Shown here in pieces: positions 33,444 to 41,057 of a stretch of 64,000 nt of DNA. A program made the position numbers and the translations under genes. This stretch comes from Paenibacillus cymbidii (lineage in GTDB: Bacteria; Bacillota; Bacilli; Paenibacillales; NBRC-103111): positions 186,001 to 250,000 of the forward strand of contig NZ_SHLX01000011.1 in the NCBI RefSeq assembly GCF_004764705.1. Reading direction: 5' to 3'. The stretch's first letter is position 1. Every line of letters begins with the position of its first letter. The notes beneath the pieces were generated by a model, which had not been told where the DNA came from, did not search any database, and saw only the letters and a list, made by a program, of their open reading frames with translations.

Positions 33444-36400
33444 GTGAAGAGCATTATCAACTTTTCGTTGAACAACAAATTCGCCATTTGGATCATGACG
33501 ATGATTGTCGTCGTCGCCGGGCTTTATTCCGGCATGAACATGAAGCAAGAAACGATTCCGAACATCGAAGTGCCGATTTTGACCGTAACGACCGTTTACC
33601 CGGGAGCGGCGCCCGAATCGGTCGCCGACAAAATTTCGGTGCCGCTCGAGCAGCGCATCCGCAATTTGAACGGCGTCGATATCGTGACTTCGACTTCGTC
33701 GGAGAACGTTTCTTCAATCGTGGTGGAATACAAGTACAGCAAAAACATGGACAAGGCCGAAGACGAATTGCGTGCGGCTTTGGCCGATTTTACCGGACCC
33801 GAAGGCGCACAAGCGACACAAGTGTCCAAAATCAGCCTGAACGCGTTCCCGGTCGTTTCGCTGAGCATTTCGGGCGACAACCAGTCGCTGGAAGACATTA
33901 CGCGTATCGTGAGCGACGATATCAAGCTGGCGCTCGAAGGCATCGACGGCGTCGGTACGGTTGCCGTTTCCGGGCAGCAGGTCAAGGAAGTGCAGCTCCG
34001 CTTCAAGCCGGACAAGCTCAAGCAATACAACCTGAGCGAAGAAACGGTGAAAGGAATCGTGCAAGCGTCCGCGGTGAAAGCGCCGCTTGGCCTGTTCGAG
34101 CTGGACAAATCGGAGAAAACGATCGTTGTCGACGGCAACGTGAAGACGATCGACGATTTGCGCAACCTGGCGATTCCCGCCATGCCCGCCGGAGCCGCAA
34201 CCGGAGCGCCGGCAGGAGCCGGCACGCCGGAGGGCGCTGCGGCAGGAGCGGGTGCGGGCGCAGAAGCCGTAGCCGCCGCCGGCATTCCGACCGTCAAGCT
34301 GAGCGAGGTTGCCGACGTGCAGCTGGTTGCCAAGGCGGAGTCGATTTCGCGCACGAACGGCAAGCAGTCGATCGGCATCAACATCACCAAGTCGCAGGAA
34401 GCGAACACGGTGACAGTCGTCAATGCCGTCAAAGATGAGATGGAACGCGTCAAAAAGGACTACCCTGGCGTCAATGCGATCGTGATGCTCGACCAGGGCA
34501 AGCCGATCGAAGAGTCGGTAAGCACGATGCTGAACAAAGCGATGTTCGGCGCTTTGTTTGCGATCATCGTCATCCTGCTGTTCCTGCGCAATATCCGCAC
34601 GACGATCATTTCGATCGTGTCGATTCCGCTTTCGCTTTTGATCGCCATTCTGCTGCTGAAGCAGTTCGACATTACGCTTAACATCATGACGCTGGGCGCC
34701 ATGACCGTAGCGATCGGCCGCGTCGTCGACGACTCGATCGTCGTCATCGAGAACAACTACCGGCGCATGTCGATGCGCTCGGAACGGCTGAAAGGCAAGG
34801 AACTGATCCGCGAAGCGACGCGCGAAATGTTCCTGCCGATCATGTCGTCCACGCTTGTGACGATCGCGGTGTTCCTGCCGCTTGGCACCGTCAGCGGCCC
34901 GATCGGCCAGCTGTTCCTGCCGTTCGCGCTGACGATCGTATTTGCGCTGTTGGCCTCGCTTCTCGTGGCCATTACCGTTGTGCCAATGCTGGCGCACCAA
35001 ATGTTCGGCGACGGCCTCAAAAAGAAAAAGCAGCACAGCGACGAAAAACCCGGCGCGCTCGGCCATGCATACCGCGGCGTGCTCCGCTGGACGCTGGGCC
35101 ACAAGCTGCTTACGTTCGGCCTTGCCGTTATTTTGCTGGTCAGCAGCTTCTTCCTCGTCCCGGTCGTCGGCGTCAGCTTCCTGCCGGAAGAGGAAGAGAA
35201 GTATGCCATGGTTACGTACAGCCCGGCTCCCGGCCAGCTGCTGTCCGACGTGGAGCAAACGGCGCTCAAGGCGGAGAAGCTCATTCTGGAGCGTCCCGGC
35301 GTCGTCAATTTGCAATATTCCGTCGGCGGCCAAAATCCGTTCAGCCCGGGACCTTCCAAATCGGCGCTGTTCTATACGCAATACGAGAACGACACGAAAA
35401 ATTTCAAGGAAGAAAAGGACAAGCTGATCGAACAGCTGAAAACGCTCGACGCGGCAGGCACGTGGGGAGAAATGGATTTCGGCGGCGGACTGGGCGGCAG
35501 CAAGCTGAGCTTGTCCGTGTACGGCGACAACATCGACGAAATCAAAGCGGCGGTGGACAAAATCCGCGGCATTGTGGCCGCCGATCCGTCGTTCGAAAAA
35601 GTCGACACGAGCTTGTCGAAAACGTACGAGCAATATACGCTCGTCGCCGATCAGCAGAAGCTGAGCAAGCTTGGCCTTACGGCAGGACAAGTTGCCATGA
35701 AGCTCAGCCCGATGCGCACGAGCCCGTCGTTGACCGAAATCCAGTCCGACGGCAAAACGTACCAGGTGCATGTCAATGTCAACCAAACGCAATATGCGAC
35801 GATCGCCGATATCGAAAACGCCAAAATCGTTTCCCCGCTCGGCGTGGAAGTGGCGCTGAAAGACGTCGTAAAAGTGGAAAAAGGCACTTCGGCCAACACG
35901 ATTACCCGCAAGGACAACCGGCTGTATGTCGACGTAACGGCGAACATTTTGGCCAAAGACGTAAACAAGGCATCCAACGATTTGAAAGCCAAAATCGACG
36001 AGCTTAAGCTGCCGGCCAATATTAAAGTCGACTTCGGCGGAGTCACGGAGCAATTGAACGAAACGTTCACCCAGCTCGGCCTCGCGATCGCCGCGGCAGT
36101 CGCCATTGTTTACTTGCTGCTCGTCATTACGTTCGGCGGCGGCTTGACCCCGTTCGCGATCCTGTTCTCGTTGCCGTTTACGGTGATTGGCGGTTTGCTT
36201 GGCCTGTACCTGGCCGGCGAAACGATCAGCGCGTCGGCGATGATGGGCGTGCTAATGCTGATCGGCATTGTCGTGACGAACGCCATCGTGCTGATCGACC
36301 GCGTCCGGCACAACGAAATGGCCGGCATGAACACGCGCGAAGCGTTGCTGGAAGCTGCGGGCACACGGCTTCGCCCGATTCTGATGACGGCGCTCGCGAC

Positions 36401-36608
36401 CGTCGGCGCGCTGCTCCCGCTTGCGCTTGGTTTTGAAAGCACCAGCGGCAGCCTGATTTCCAAAGGACTGGGCGTTACCGTAATCGGCGGCTTGCTCAGC
36501 TCGACTTTGCTGACGCTCGTCATCGTGCCGATCGTCTACGAATTCCTGTCCCGCTTCCGCCGCAAGTCAAAATCGTCCCTGGACGAAAAAGCGGCAGCGT
36601 TCGAGTAG
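33444..36608 (+). CDS. RND-family efflux transporter
   Basis: 1054 residues from GTG 33444 (AAAGGAG at 33430-33436). The typical RND layout is seen: a membrane segment at about 15-33, a large extracellular domain, a six-helix block (from about 345; TVAIGRVVDDSIVVIENNYRR carries the conserved Asp pair), then the repeat of that plan. It resembles SwrC/YerP of Bacillus, an exporter of surfactin-like and toxic compounds driven by proton force. An Ala/Gly/Pro-rich low-complexity insert at about 246-282 is unusual. No adaptor or outer-membrane gene is present, as expected. Confidence 0.92.
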   Translation: MKSIINFSLNNKFAIWIMTMIVVVAGLYSGMNMKQETIPNIEVPILTVTTVYPGAAPESVADKISVPLEQRIRNLNGVDIVTSTSSENVSSIVVEYKYSKNMDKAEDELRAALADFTGPEGAQATQVSKISLNAFPVVSLSISGDNQSLEDITRIVSDDIKLALEGIDGVGTVAVSGQQVKEVQLRFKPDKLKQYNLSEETVKGIVQASAVKAPLGLFELDKSEKTIVVDGNVKTIDDLRNLAIPAMPAGAATGAPAGAGTPEGAAAGAGAGAEAVAAAGIPTVKLSEVADVQLVAKAESISRTNGKQSIGINITKSQEANTVTVVNAVKDEMERVKKDYPGVNAIVMLDQGKPIEESVSTMLNKAMFGALFAIIVILLFLRNIRTTIISIVSIPLSLLIAILLLKQFDITLNIMTLGAMTVAIGRVVDDSIVVIENNYRRMSMRSERLKGKELIREATREMFLPIMSSTLVTIAVFLPLGTVSGPIGQLFLPFALTIVFALLASLLVAITVVPMLAHQMFGDGLKKKKQHSDEKPGALGHAYRGVLRWTLGHKLLTFGLAVILLVSSFFLVPVVGVSFLPEEEEKYAMVTYSPAPGQLLSDVEQTALKAEKLILERPGVVNLQYSVGGQNPFSPGPSKSALFYTQYENDTKNFKEEKDKLIEQLKTLDAAGTWGEMDFGGGLGGSKLSLSVYGDNIDEIKAAVDKIRGIVAADPSFEKVDTSLSKTYEQYTLVADQQKLSKLGLTAGQVAMKLSPMRTSPSLTEIQSDGKTYQVHVNVNQTQYATIADIENAKIVSPLGVEVALKDVVKVEKGTSANTITRKDNRLYVDVTANILAKDVNKASNDLKAKIDELKLPANIKVDFGGVTEQLNETFTQLGLAIAAAVAIVYLLLVITFGGGLTPFAILFSLPFTVIGGLLGLYLAGETISASAMMGVLMLIGIVVTNAIVLIDRVRHNEMAGMNTREALLEAAGTRLRPILMTALATVGALLPLALGFESTSGSLISKGLGVTVIGGLLSSTLLTLVIVPIVYEFLSRFRRKSKSSLDEKAAAFE

Positions 36609-36661
36609 TGAAGTGAGAACGACACCATCCGGGGCGAGGAGCCTGAAGCGAAAGGAGCGGG

Positions 36662-37549
36662 ATGCGAATGGACAGGAAGCAGCAAATTATGGAAGCGGCG
36701 GTGAGGCATTTTGCCGATAAAGGCTATCACGACACCTCCATCCAGGAAATCGTCGACTCGCTCGGCATCGCCAAAGGCTCCTTGTACGTGCATTTCAAAT
36801 CGAAGGACGAGCTGCTCGTCTCCATCTGCCGTCACTATACCGATCGGCTCGCGGCGGGGATGACGGAAATTGTGGACGACGCGCAGCTGGCCCCGCGGGA
36901 GAAGCTGATCGGACTTGTGCTGCTGGTGCGCGAGCAGTTTGTCCAATTCGGCGACTTCTTCAAGCTGCTGCTGCGCGAACGGCTCGATTTGAACGAGCAG
37001 ATCCGGCCGGTCATTTTCGCATTGGGCGAGTTGGTGCTGCGCGGCTATCAAACGTGCATCGCCGCTCATTACGGCGAAGAAGCCGAACCGTATACGTACG
37101 ATGCCGCTGTGCTGTTCGATGCGACAATTACCGGTTATTTCAAATATATGCTGCTCGGTCAGCAAAAGCTCGATTTTGGCGTGTTGGCGGACTTTCTGGT
37201 GTCGCGGCTGGACGATATGATGCGGGGGCTGCTCGCGTCGAAGCCGCAGCCGCTGCTTGGGGAAGCGAATTTCGCCCGGTTCGAGGACTTCAGCCAATTG
37301 TTCGGCGGCGGGAAAAGACGGGACGTGTTCGACGAGCTGGCGGAGACGGGCGAATGGATCGCCCGTCTCGCCATGCCGCCCGAACAACGCGAAGAACTGG
37401 AGACCGCGCTGCACGCGCTGGTGGCGGAGTTTCGTAAGCCGGAGCCGCGCAAGGTGATCGTCAAAGGGCTGCTTGCGCTGCTGCGCGGCGCCGGCCAGGC
37501 CGAACTTGACGCAAGGGCCGAAACGATTGCCGAATATTTGCCGGGTTAG
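36662..37549 (+). CDS. TetR-family transcriptional regulator
   Basis: 295 residues, long for the family. The N-terminal helix-turn-helix is QQIMEAAVRHFADKGYHDTS, then IVDSLGIAKGSLYVHFKSKDEL. The remainder is a helical ligand domain with an extended C-terminal part. AAAGGAG at 36650-36656 precedes ATG 36662 (ATG 36668 is also possible). It lies 53 bases after the RND gene and probably represses it through the palindrome at 33327-33340. Confidence 0.88.
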   Translation: MRMDRKQQIMEAAVRHFADKGYHDTSIQEIVDSLGIAKGSLYVHFKSKDELLVSICRHYTDRLAAGMTEIVDDAQLAPREKLIGLVLLVREQFVQFGDFFKLLLRERLDLNEQIRPVIFALGELVLRGYQTCIAAHYGEEAEPYTYDAAVLFDATITGYFKYMLLGQQKLDFGVLADFLVSRLDDMMRGLLASKPQPLLGEANFARFEDFSQLFGGGKRRDVFDELAETGEWIARLAMPPEQREELETALHALVAEFRKPEPRKVIVKGLLALLRGAGQAELDARAETIAEYLPG

Positions 37550-38607
37550 CCGAGTATTTCCGCTATCTTAACCCGGTTCGTTTTGCTCAGATCGATAAAC
37601 TCTCCTTCTGCCTCGACCAGCGGACTGGCGGGGTAGTTGGCATTAATCAGCACAATGCGGCCCAATCTGCCGTCGGATAAAATGATATCGCTTCCAACTT
37701 GCGCCGACATGAGCCGGTTCAGAAACGTCATGCCGATGGAGGAATCGAAGCGGTTGCGCACGATTTCGTTGTACAGTTCGTCGATCACCTGGTAGAACGG
37801 AAGCGACAGCCGCTGCGGGCGATCCGACGTCATGGCCATATATACGTCGGCGATGGCGACGATTTTGCTGAGCGGGTCGATCTGGTCGCCGGTGAGTTGG
37901 GCCGGATAGCCGCTGCCGTCCTCGCGTTCGTGATGCTGCAGGGCGACAAGCGAGATCCGCGGATCGAGCTCCGAGTCCTTGAGCAGCGCGTAGCCGATTT
38001 CGGGATGCTTCTGCACGAGCTCGTATTCGTCCGGCTCGAATCCCGCCGTTTTGTGCAGCAGTTCGCTCGGCAGCTTCATCGAGCCGATATCGCACAAGCT
38101 GGCCGCAGTAGTCAGCAGCGAAAGCTCGGCTTCGTCCAGCTTCATCCAGCTGCCGATCATCGTGGCGATGTAGGCGACGCCGATGCTGTGCTTGAAACGG
38201 AAATCGCCTTCTTCTTTCAGCTCGGAGAAAAATTTGTAGATGCTGCGGTTTTTCGTCGCTTCGACGATCGCGGGAAGAAGCGATTGTTCGATTTCCGGCA
38301 GCGACAGGCTCCCTTTGGCGTGCAGATGCGCTTCGATTTCGTGCAGGGTGGCGTCGGTCCGCTTCACCAGTTCAATCGTTTCGGCGGATTTGGCGGAACG
38401 CGCTTTATCCGTAATGCGAGCGCGGCTGCGTTCGCGATCCGGCGACTCCACCTGAATGTCAAAGATGTCGATTTTGAATCGCTCGAGTTTCTCCACATGG
38501 CTTTCGGACAAAATCGTGTCGACAGGGAGCAGCATCATCCCGTTGGCGTTTACGACACTATGCAGCAATCGTTTGCCGACAAGCTCTCCATAGGTAGCGA
38601 CTTGCAT
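37546..38607 (-). CDS. HD-GYP-type protein with an altered HD motif
   Basis: 353 residues. N-terminal ~120 residues resemble the domain that precedes HD-GYP in Paenibacillus proteins. In the HD-GYP domain HSIGVAYIA (His140), QKHPEIG (His201), the HH pair 225-226 in LQHHERED and GSGYP are kept. The core HD motif reads SLCDIGSMKLP: Cys172 replaces His, and Ser replaces the usual Lys after DIG. HD-GYP enzymes hydrolyse c-di-GMP. The change may weaken or abolish catalysis and leave a binding role. ATG 38607 follows GGAGGAG. The gene lies behind a c-di-GMP riboswitch. Confidence 0.85.
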   Translation of the reverse strand: MQVATYGELVGKRLLHSVVNANGMMLLPVDTILSESHVEKLERFKIDIFDIQVESPDRERSRARITDKARSAKSAETIELVKRTDATLHEIEAHLHAKGSLSLPEIEQSLLPAIVEATKNRSIYKFFSELKEEGDFRFKHSIGVAYIATMIGSWMKLDEAELSLLTTAASLCDIGSMKLPSELLHKTAGFEPDEYELVQKHPEIGYALLKDSELDPRISLVALQHHEREDGSGYPAQLTGDQIDPLSKIVAIADVYMAMTSDRPQRLSLPFYQVIDELYNEIVRNRFDSSIGMTFLNRLMSAQVGSDIILSDGRLGRIVLINANYPASPLVEAEGEFIDLSKTNRVKIAEILG

Positions 38608-38650
38608 ACGCAACAGCTCCTCCTTCTATGTATACGACATGATTCGAGTT

Positions 38651-38671
38651 TTTTCGCGTGCAACGCGAAAA
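38651..38671. other. palindromic hairpin after the riboswitch terminator
   Basis: TTTTCGCG and CGCGAAAA form an 8-bp stem around TGCAA. On the minus strand it follows the terminator at 38672-38706 directly and ends in a T-rich stretch, so it could act as a back-up terminator or stabilise the leader of the HD-GYP message. Confidence 0.5.
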
Positions 38672-38706
38672 TAAAAAACACCCCTTTCCGGATGGAAGCA
38701 AGGATG
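38672..38706 (-). terminator. intrinsic terminator of the riboswitch expression platform
   Basis: On the minus strand CATCCTTGCTTCC pairs with GGAAAGGGGTG (38679-38706, two-base bulge) and is followed by TTTTTTA. It stands between the riboswitch and the coding region, as expected for transcriptional control by c-di-GMP. Confidence 0.7.
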
Positions 38707-38726
38707 CTCTGGCGAAGACGTCCCTA

Positions 38727-38812
38727 TGCTTCGGCAGCCCAGCCGCCATTGGTGATTCACCGTTAGGCCCGAAGCTTTGCGTCCTTGCCTTTCGACAAGT
38801 TTGCCATTATCG
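38727..38812 (-). promoter_or_regulatory. cyclic-di-GMP-I (GEMM) riboswitch
   Basis: The minus strand carries the conserved GEMM-I elements in order: GGCAAAC (38799-38805), a CGAAAG tetraloop region, GACGCAAAGC (38774-38783), GGCCTAA (38763-38769), a short hairpin with the receptor-side ATGGC, and the final GGCTGGGCTGCC. The aptamer binds c-di-GMP. It lies in a 200-base leader ahead of the HD-GYP-like gene, so a c-di-GMP-linked protein appears to be controlled by its own ligand. Confidence 0.9.
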
Positions 38813-38826
38813 TTTGTATAAGAGTG

Positions 38827-38855
38827 ATTATAATCGAAGCGACCGATTTAATCTA
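38827..38855 (-). promoter_or_regulatory. promoter of the riboswitch/HD-GYP transcript
   Basis: On the minus strand TAGATT (38850-38855), 17 bases, TATAAT (38827-38832). The -10 box is perfect and the -35 is weak. Transcription would start just before the aptamer. Confidence 0.6.
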
Positions 38856-38987
38856 GCGTTTTCCTGACGGAAGTGATACTTTGGAACTAGATTATTGTCC
38901 CTTATGTCGATTTGTCCTCTTCTTTCCGAAGCGGATCGGGCAAAGTTGTTTTCCCGAATAACGGACATTGCAATTTTTCTATAAATC

Positions 38988-39016
38988 TTGCTTTTGCCGC
39001 CGCAATATGCTACATT
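38988..39016 (+). promoter_or_regulatory. original tRNA-Gly promoter, now driving a remnant
   Basis: TTGCTT, 17 bases, TACATT. The -10 box lies inside the att repeat; the -35 is chromosomal and is not repeated at the right end. Confidence 0.5.
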
Positions 39017-39092
39017 ATTCCTCGTCACTTCATGCACGCGGGTGTAGTTCAATGGCAGAACGCCAGCTTCCCAAGCTTGAGGCGAGGGTTCG
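39006..39092 (+). pseudogene. attL: 5' remnant of tRNA-Gly(CCC)
   Basis: The sequence from 39038 (GCGGGTGTAGTTCAATGG onward) equals the first 55 bases of the intact tRNA at 50211 and then diverges after GGGTTCG at 39092. The acceptor 3' strand is missing, so it cannot form a tRNA. Identity extends 28 bases upstream of the tRNA, apart from a 4-base insertion (39034-39037 region), giving an 87-base direct repeat with 50183-50265. Confidence 0.88.
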
Positions 39093-39170
39093 CTAATGAA
39101 TCCCGCATAGATGCTGAATTTGTAGCGTATTTTAGCTAGTGGTCAGGGTAAAACCGGAATGTAGAACTTT

Positions 39171-39217
39171 AACACACTAACCTCTTGAGACACAAACCTC
39201 AAAAGGAAAGGTGTGTT
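39171..39217 (+). promoter_or_regulatory. leader hairpin covering the integrase RBS
   Basis: AACACAC (39171-39177) pairs with GTGTGTT (39211-39217), and inside CCTCTTGAG pairs with CTCAAAAGG with one mismatch. The T-run after it makes it terminator-like, and the integrase ribosome-binding site AGGAAAGG lies in the 3' arm. It could limit integrase expression by attenuation or by hiding the RBS. Confidence 0.5.
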
Positions 39218-39224
39218 TTTTGTT

Positions 39225-40145
39225 ATGCTGATTAAATTTGCTGTGAAGGACTTCATCGAAGATAAGAAGTACAAAAATCTGTCCCTCAAGACGATTGATG
39301 GTTACATTTCCGCTCTGGACTTGTTTCAGGATTACTGTACAAGAAACGAAATCGTCAATGTTCACGATGTTTCAGCAGTAACAATAAAATCCTTCCTCAT
39401 GGAATTGCAGAGCGACAAAGGAAACAATCCAACATCGCGAAACAACAAGCTCCGCATATTGAAAAACTTCTTTAACTGGCTGCTCGAAAACGAAATCATC
39501 AGCGAGAAGCAGAACATTTGTAAGAAAGTCAACTACGCTAAAGAAGAAATCATCATCCAGCCGTTTTCAGACTATCACATTGATCAGATGTTGGGCTATC
39601 TTAGGCGAATCAAGCAACGGCAACAGAGTTTCTATTCCGTCAGAGACTACACGATTATTATTTTTCTCCTTGGAACAGGTGTCAGGCTTGGGGAATTGAT
39701 TAGCCTGAAATGGTCTGATGTTGAGCTTAGTAGTGGTTCAGCTACAATTATGGGCAAGAAGCGGGAATTATCGTCAGTACCACTGACTGACCGATTATGC
39801 AAGGAACTTGCGGAATACCGACTTTATTGCGAACAGTATTTTGATGAATGCAGCACGTTTGTTTTTCCAACCGATAAGAACACGCAGTTGCAGGAGGAAT
39901 CCGTTAAAACCATATTCAAACGGCTTAAAGGCATTATGAACTTCAAGGACGTGCGGTTATCCTGCCATACCTTCCGTTCAACTTTTGCTGTCCGCTGCAT
40001 TCAAAATGGTATGGATGCTTTCACGCTTCAAAGGCTGCTCAGACATAGTGACATTTCGATGACGAATCGGTATGTTCGTATGTTTGGAACAGCGCTCAAG
40101 ACACAAAACGAAAAATTCAATCCGCTAAATGCCTTGAACTTCTAG
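39225..40145 (+). CDS. tyrosine recombinase (element integrase)
   Basis: 306 residues from ATG 39225; GTG 39213 would add four. The SAM-like N-terminal domain (about 1-100) precedes the catalytic domain. The catalytic set is visible: Arg154 in GTGVRLGELISLKW, His248 and Arg251 in CHTFRSTFA, His274 in LLRHSDIS and Tyr283 in TNRYVRM. It is adjacent to attL, as usual for an integrase of a tRNA-targeting element. The long leader hairpin upstream may control it. Confidence 0.93.
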   Translation: MLIKFAVKDFIEDKKYKNLSLKTIDGYISALDLFQDYCTRNEIVNVHDVSAVTIKSFLMELQSDKGNNPTSRNNKLRILKNFFNWLLENEIISEKQNICKKVNYAKEEIIIQPFSDYHIDQMLGYLRRIKQRQQSFYSVRDYTIIIFLLGTGVRLGELISLKWSDVELSSGSATIMGKKRELSSVPLTDRLCKELAEYRLYCEQYFDECSTFVFPTDKNTQLQEESVKTIFKRLKGIMNFKDVRLSCHTFRSTFAVRCIQNGMDAFTLQRLLRHSDISMTNRYVRMFGTALKTQNEKFNPLNALNF

Positions 40146-40157
40146 GGGGGCGGAACA

Positions 40158-40367
40158 ATGAGCAAACATTTGGTTTGGATTGCGATGGAGGATGACGAGA
40201 CGGCGCGGCGGCTTTTGGAAGTTGCTAGAAGGCATGTAGGGCTTGCTCTTGAGCACGGGAGGGCAAATACACTACCCGAGAGACGGAAAGCCATTAGAAA
40301 CGAAATTAGACAGCTTAGAATAGAACGGGACAAATTACTGTGCGAAGTTTCAGAATCTAATATTTGA
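40158..40367 (+). CDS. hypothetical 69-residue protein after the integrase
   Basis: Basic, helical product starting MSKHLVWIAMEDDETARRLLEVARR, with GGGGGGCGGAA at 40145-40155 ahead of the ATG. It follows the integrase by 12 bases and is closed by a terminator, so the two form one unit. It could be a recombination directionality factor, but no family is recognised. Confidence 0.5.
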   Translation: MSKHLVWIAMEDDETARRLLEVARRHVGLALEHGRANTLPERRKAIRNEIRQLRIERDKLLCEVSESNI

Positions 40368-40372
40368 TTATT

Positions 40373-40408
40373 GAGGCGGCTTCCTAATGGAGGTCGTCTC
40401 TTTTATTT
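40373..40408 (+). terminator. terminator of the integrase unit
   Basis: GAGGCGGCTTCC and GGAGGTCGTCTC form a 12-bp stem (three G-U pairs) around TAAT, followed by TTTTATTT. Confidence 0.85.
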
Positions 40409-40601
40409 CCCGCCGACTTTGACAGCCTTAGTTATAGAACTTGTCTAATTCGGTTTCTCGAATAGCTTTAAAATTTGTTCTGACAAAGTGGGGACAAATC
40501 GAAAATATTCGTAAATATATAAGTGATGACATAATAAGGCATAATTTTGCGTCTTCAAGAAGCTTTTAGTGATATGAAATCAAATAAAAGGAGAATGTTA
40601 G

Positions 40602-40793
40602 ATGAATGAAAACCTAGTTAAAGCAAAGGTAGTATGTGAGAAGTTCAGCATTTCCAAGCGCACGCTATGCAGATGGAAGAATGAAGGGTTACCCTCGATT
40701 AAATTATCTTACAACTTGATAAGGTATGAATTGGATTTGGTAGCGGATTGGGTAATCAAGAACAAAGCACAAGCAGAAGCAGGGGGAAAATAA
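40602..40793 (+). CDS. small excisionase/AlpA-like HTH protein
   Basis: 63 residues. AKVVCEKFSISKRTLCRWKNEGLPS is a MerR/Xis-type helix-turn-helix, followed by a short wing (YNLIRYELDLVADWV). Such proteins are excisionases or regulators in integrative elements and plasmids. RBS AAAGGAG at 40587-40593. The next gene-free 260 bases hold the repeat array, which it might bind. Confidence 0.65.
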   Translation: MNENLVKAKVVCEKFSISKRTLCRWKNEGLPSIKLSYNLIRYELDLVADWVIKNKAQAEAGGK

Positions 40794-40795
40794 CC

Positions 40796-40957
40796 GACCA
40801 CCAGAATATGTACCAGATCGGTACAAGAATTGGTCATCAATAAATACCAATAACCAAAAATTGTACCAATTTGCTATATACCGCCCACCAAAAACTGTAC
40901 CGAATCAGTACATTACCCATACCCAAAATATGTACCAGATTTGTACAAAAAATGGTG
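40796..40957. repeat. array of GTAC dyads, possible replication origin
   Basis: Four related units near 40796-40834, 40852-40880, 40884-40915 and 40918-40957. Three have two GTAC sites exactly 11 bp apart (40810/40821, 40897/40908, 40932/40943) within TGTACC...GTACA dyads; the second (40863) has only one. Flanking sequence CCACCAAAAA recurs. The surrounding DNA is very AT-rich. The array precedes a possible initiator gene, so it looks like iterons or an operator. Confidence 0.6.
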
Positions 40958-41057
40958 GACTATAACAGATATAAATAATAACAAATATACTTAATAACAA
41001 ATGTATATATATATTCTTTTGCGTGGGCAGAGGGTATTTATAGGAGGAAAACTGCTG

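Noticed and set aside
33714..36053. 779-codon minus-strand frame inside the RND gene
   Set aside because: Antisense shadow of a well supported transporter gene; composition is typical of such shadows.
39038..39092. second functional tRNA-Gly
   Set aside because: The sequence leaves the tRNA after GGGTTCG; no 3' acceptor strand pairs with GCGGGTG.
40796..40957. CRISPR array in the integrative element
   Set aside because: Units are short dyads with irregular spacing (53, 34 and 35 bases) and no cas genes; iterons or operators fit better.
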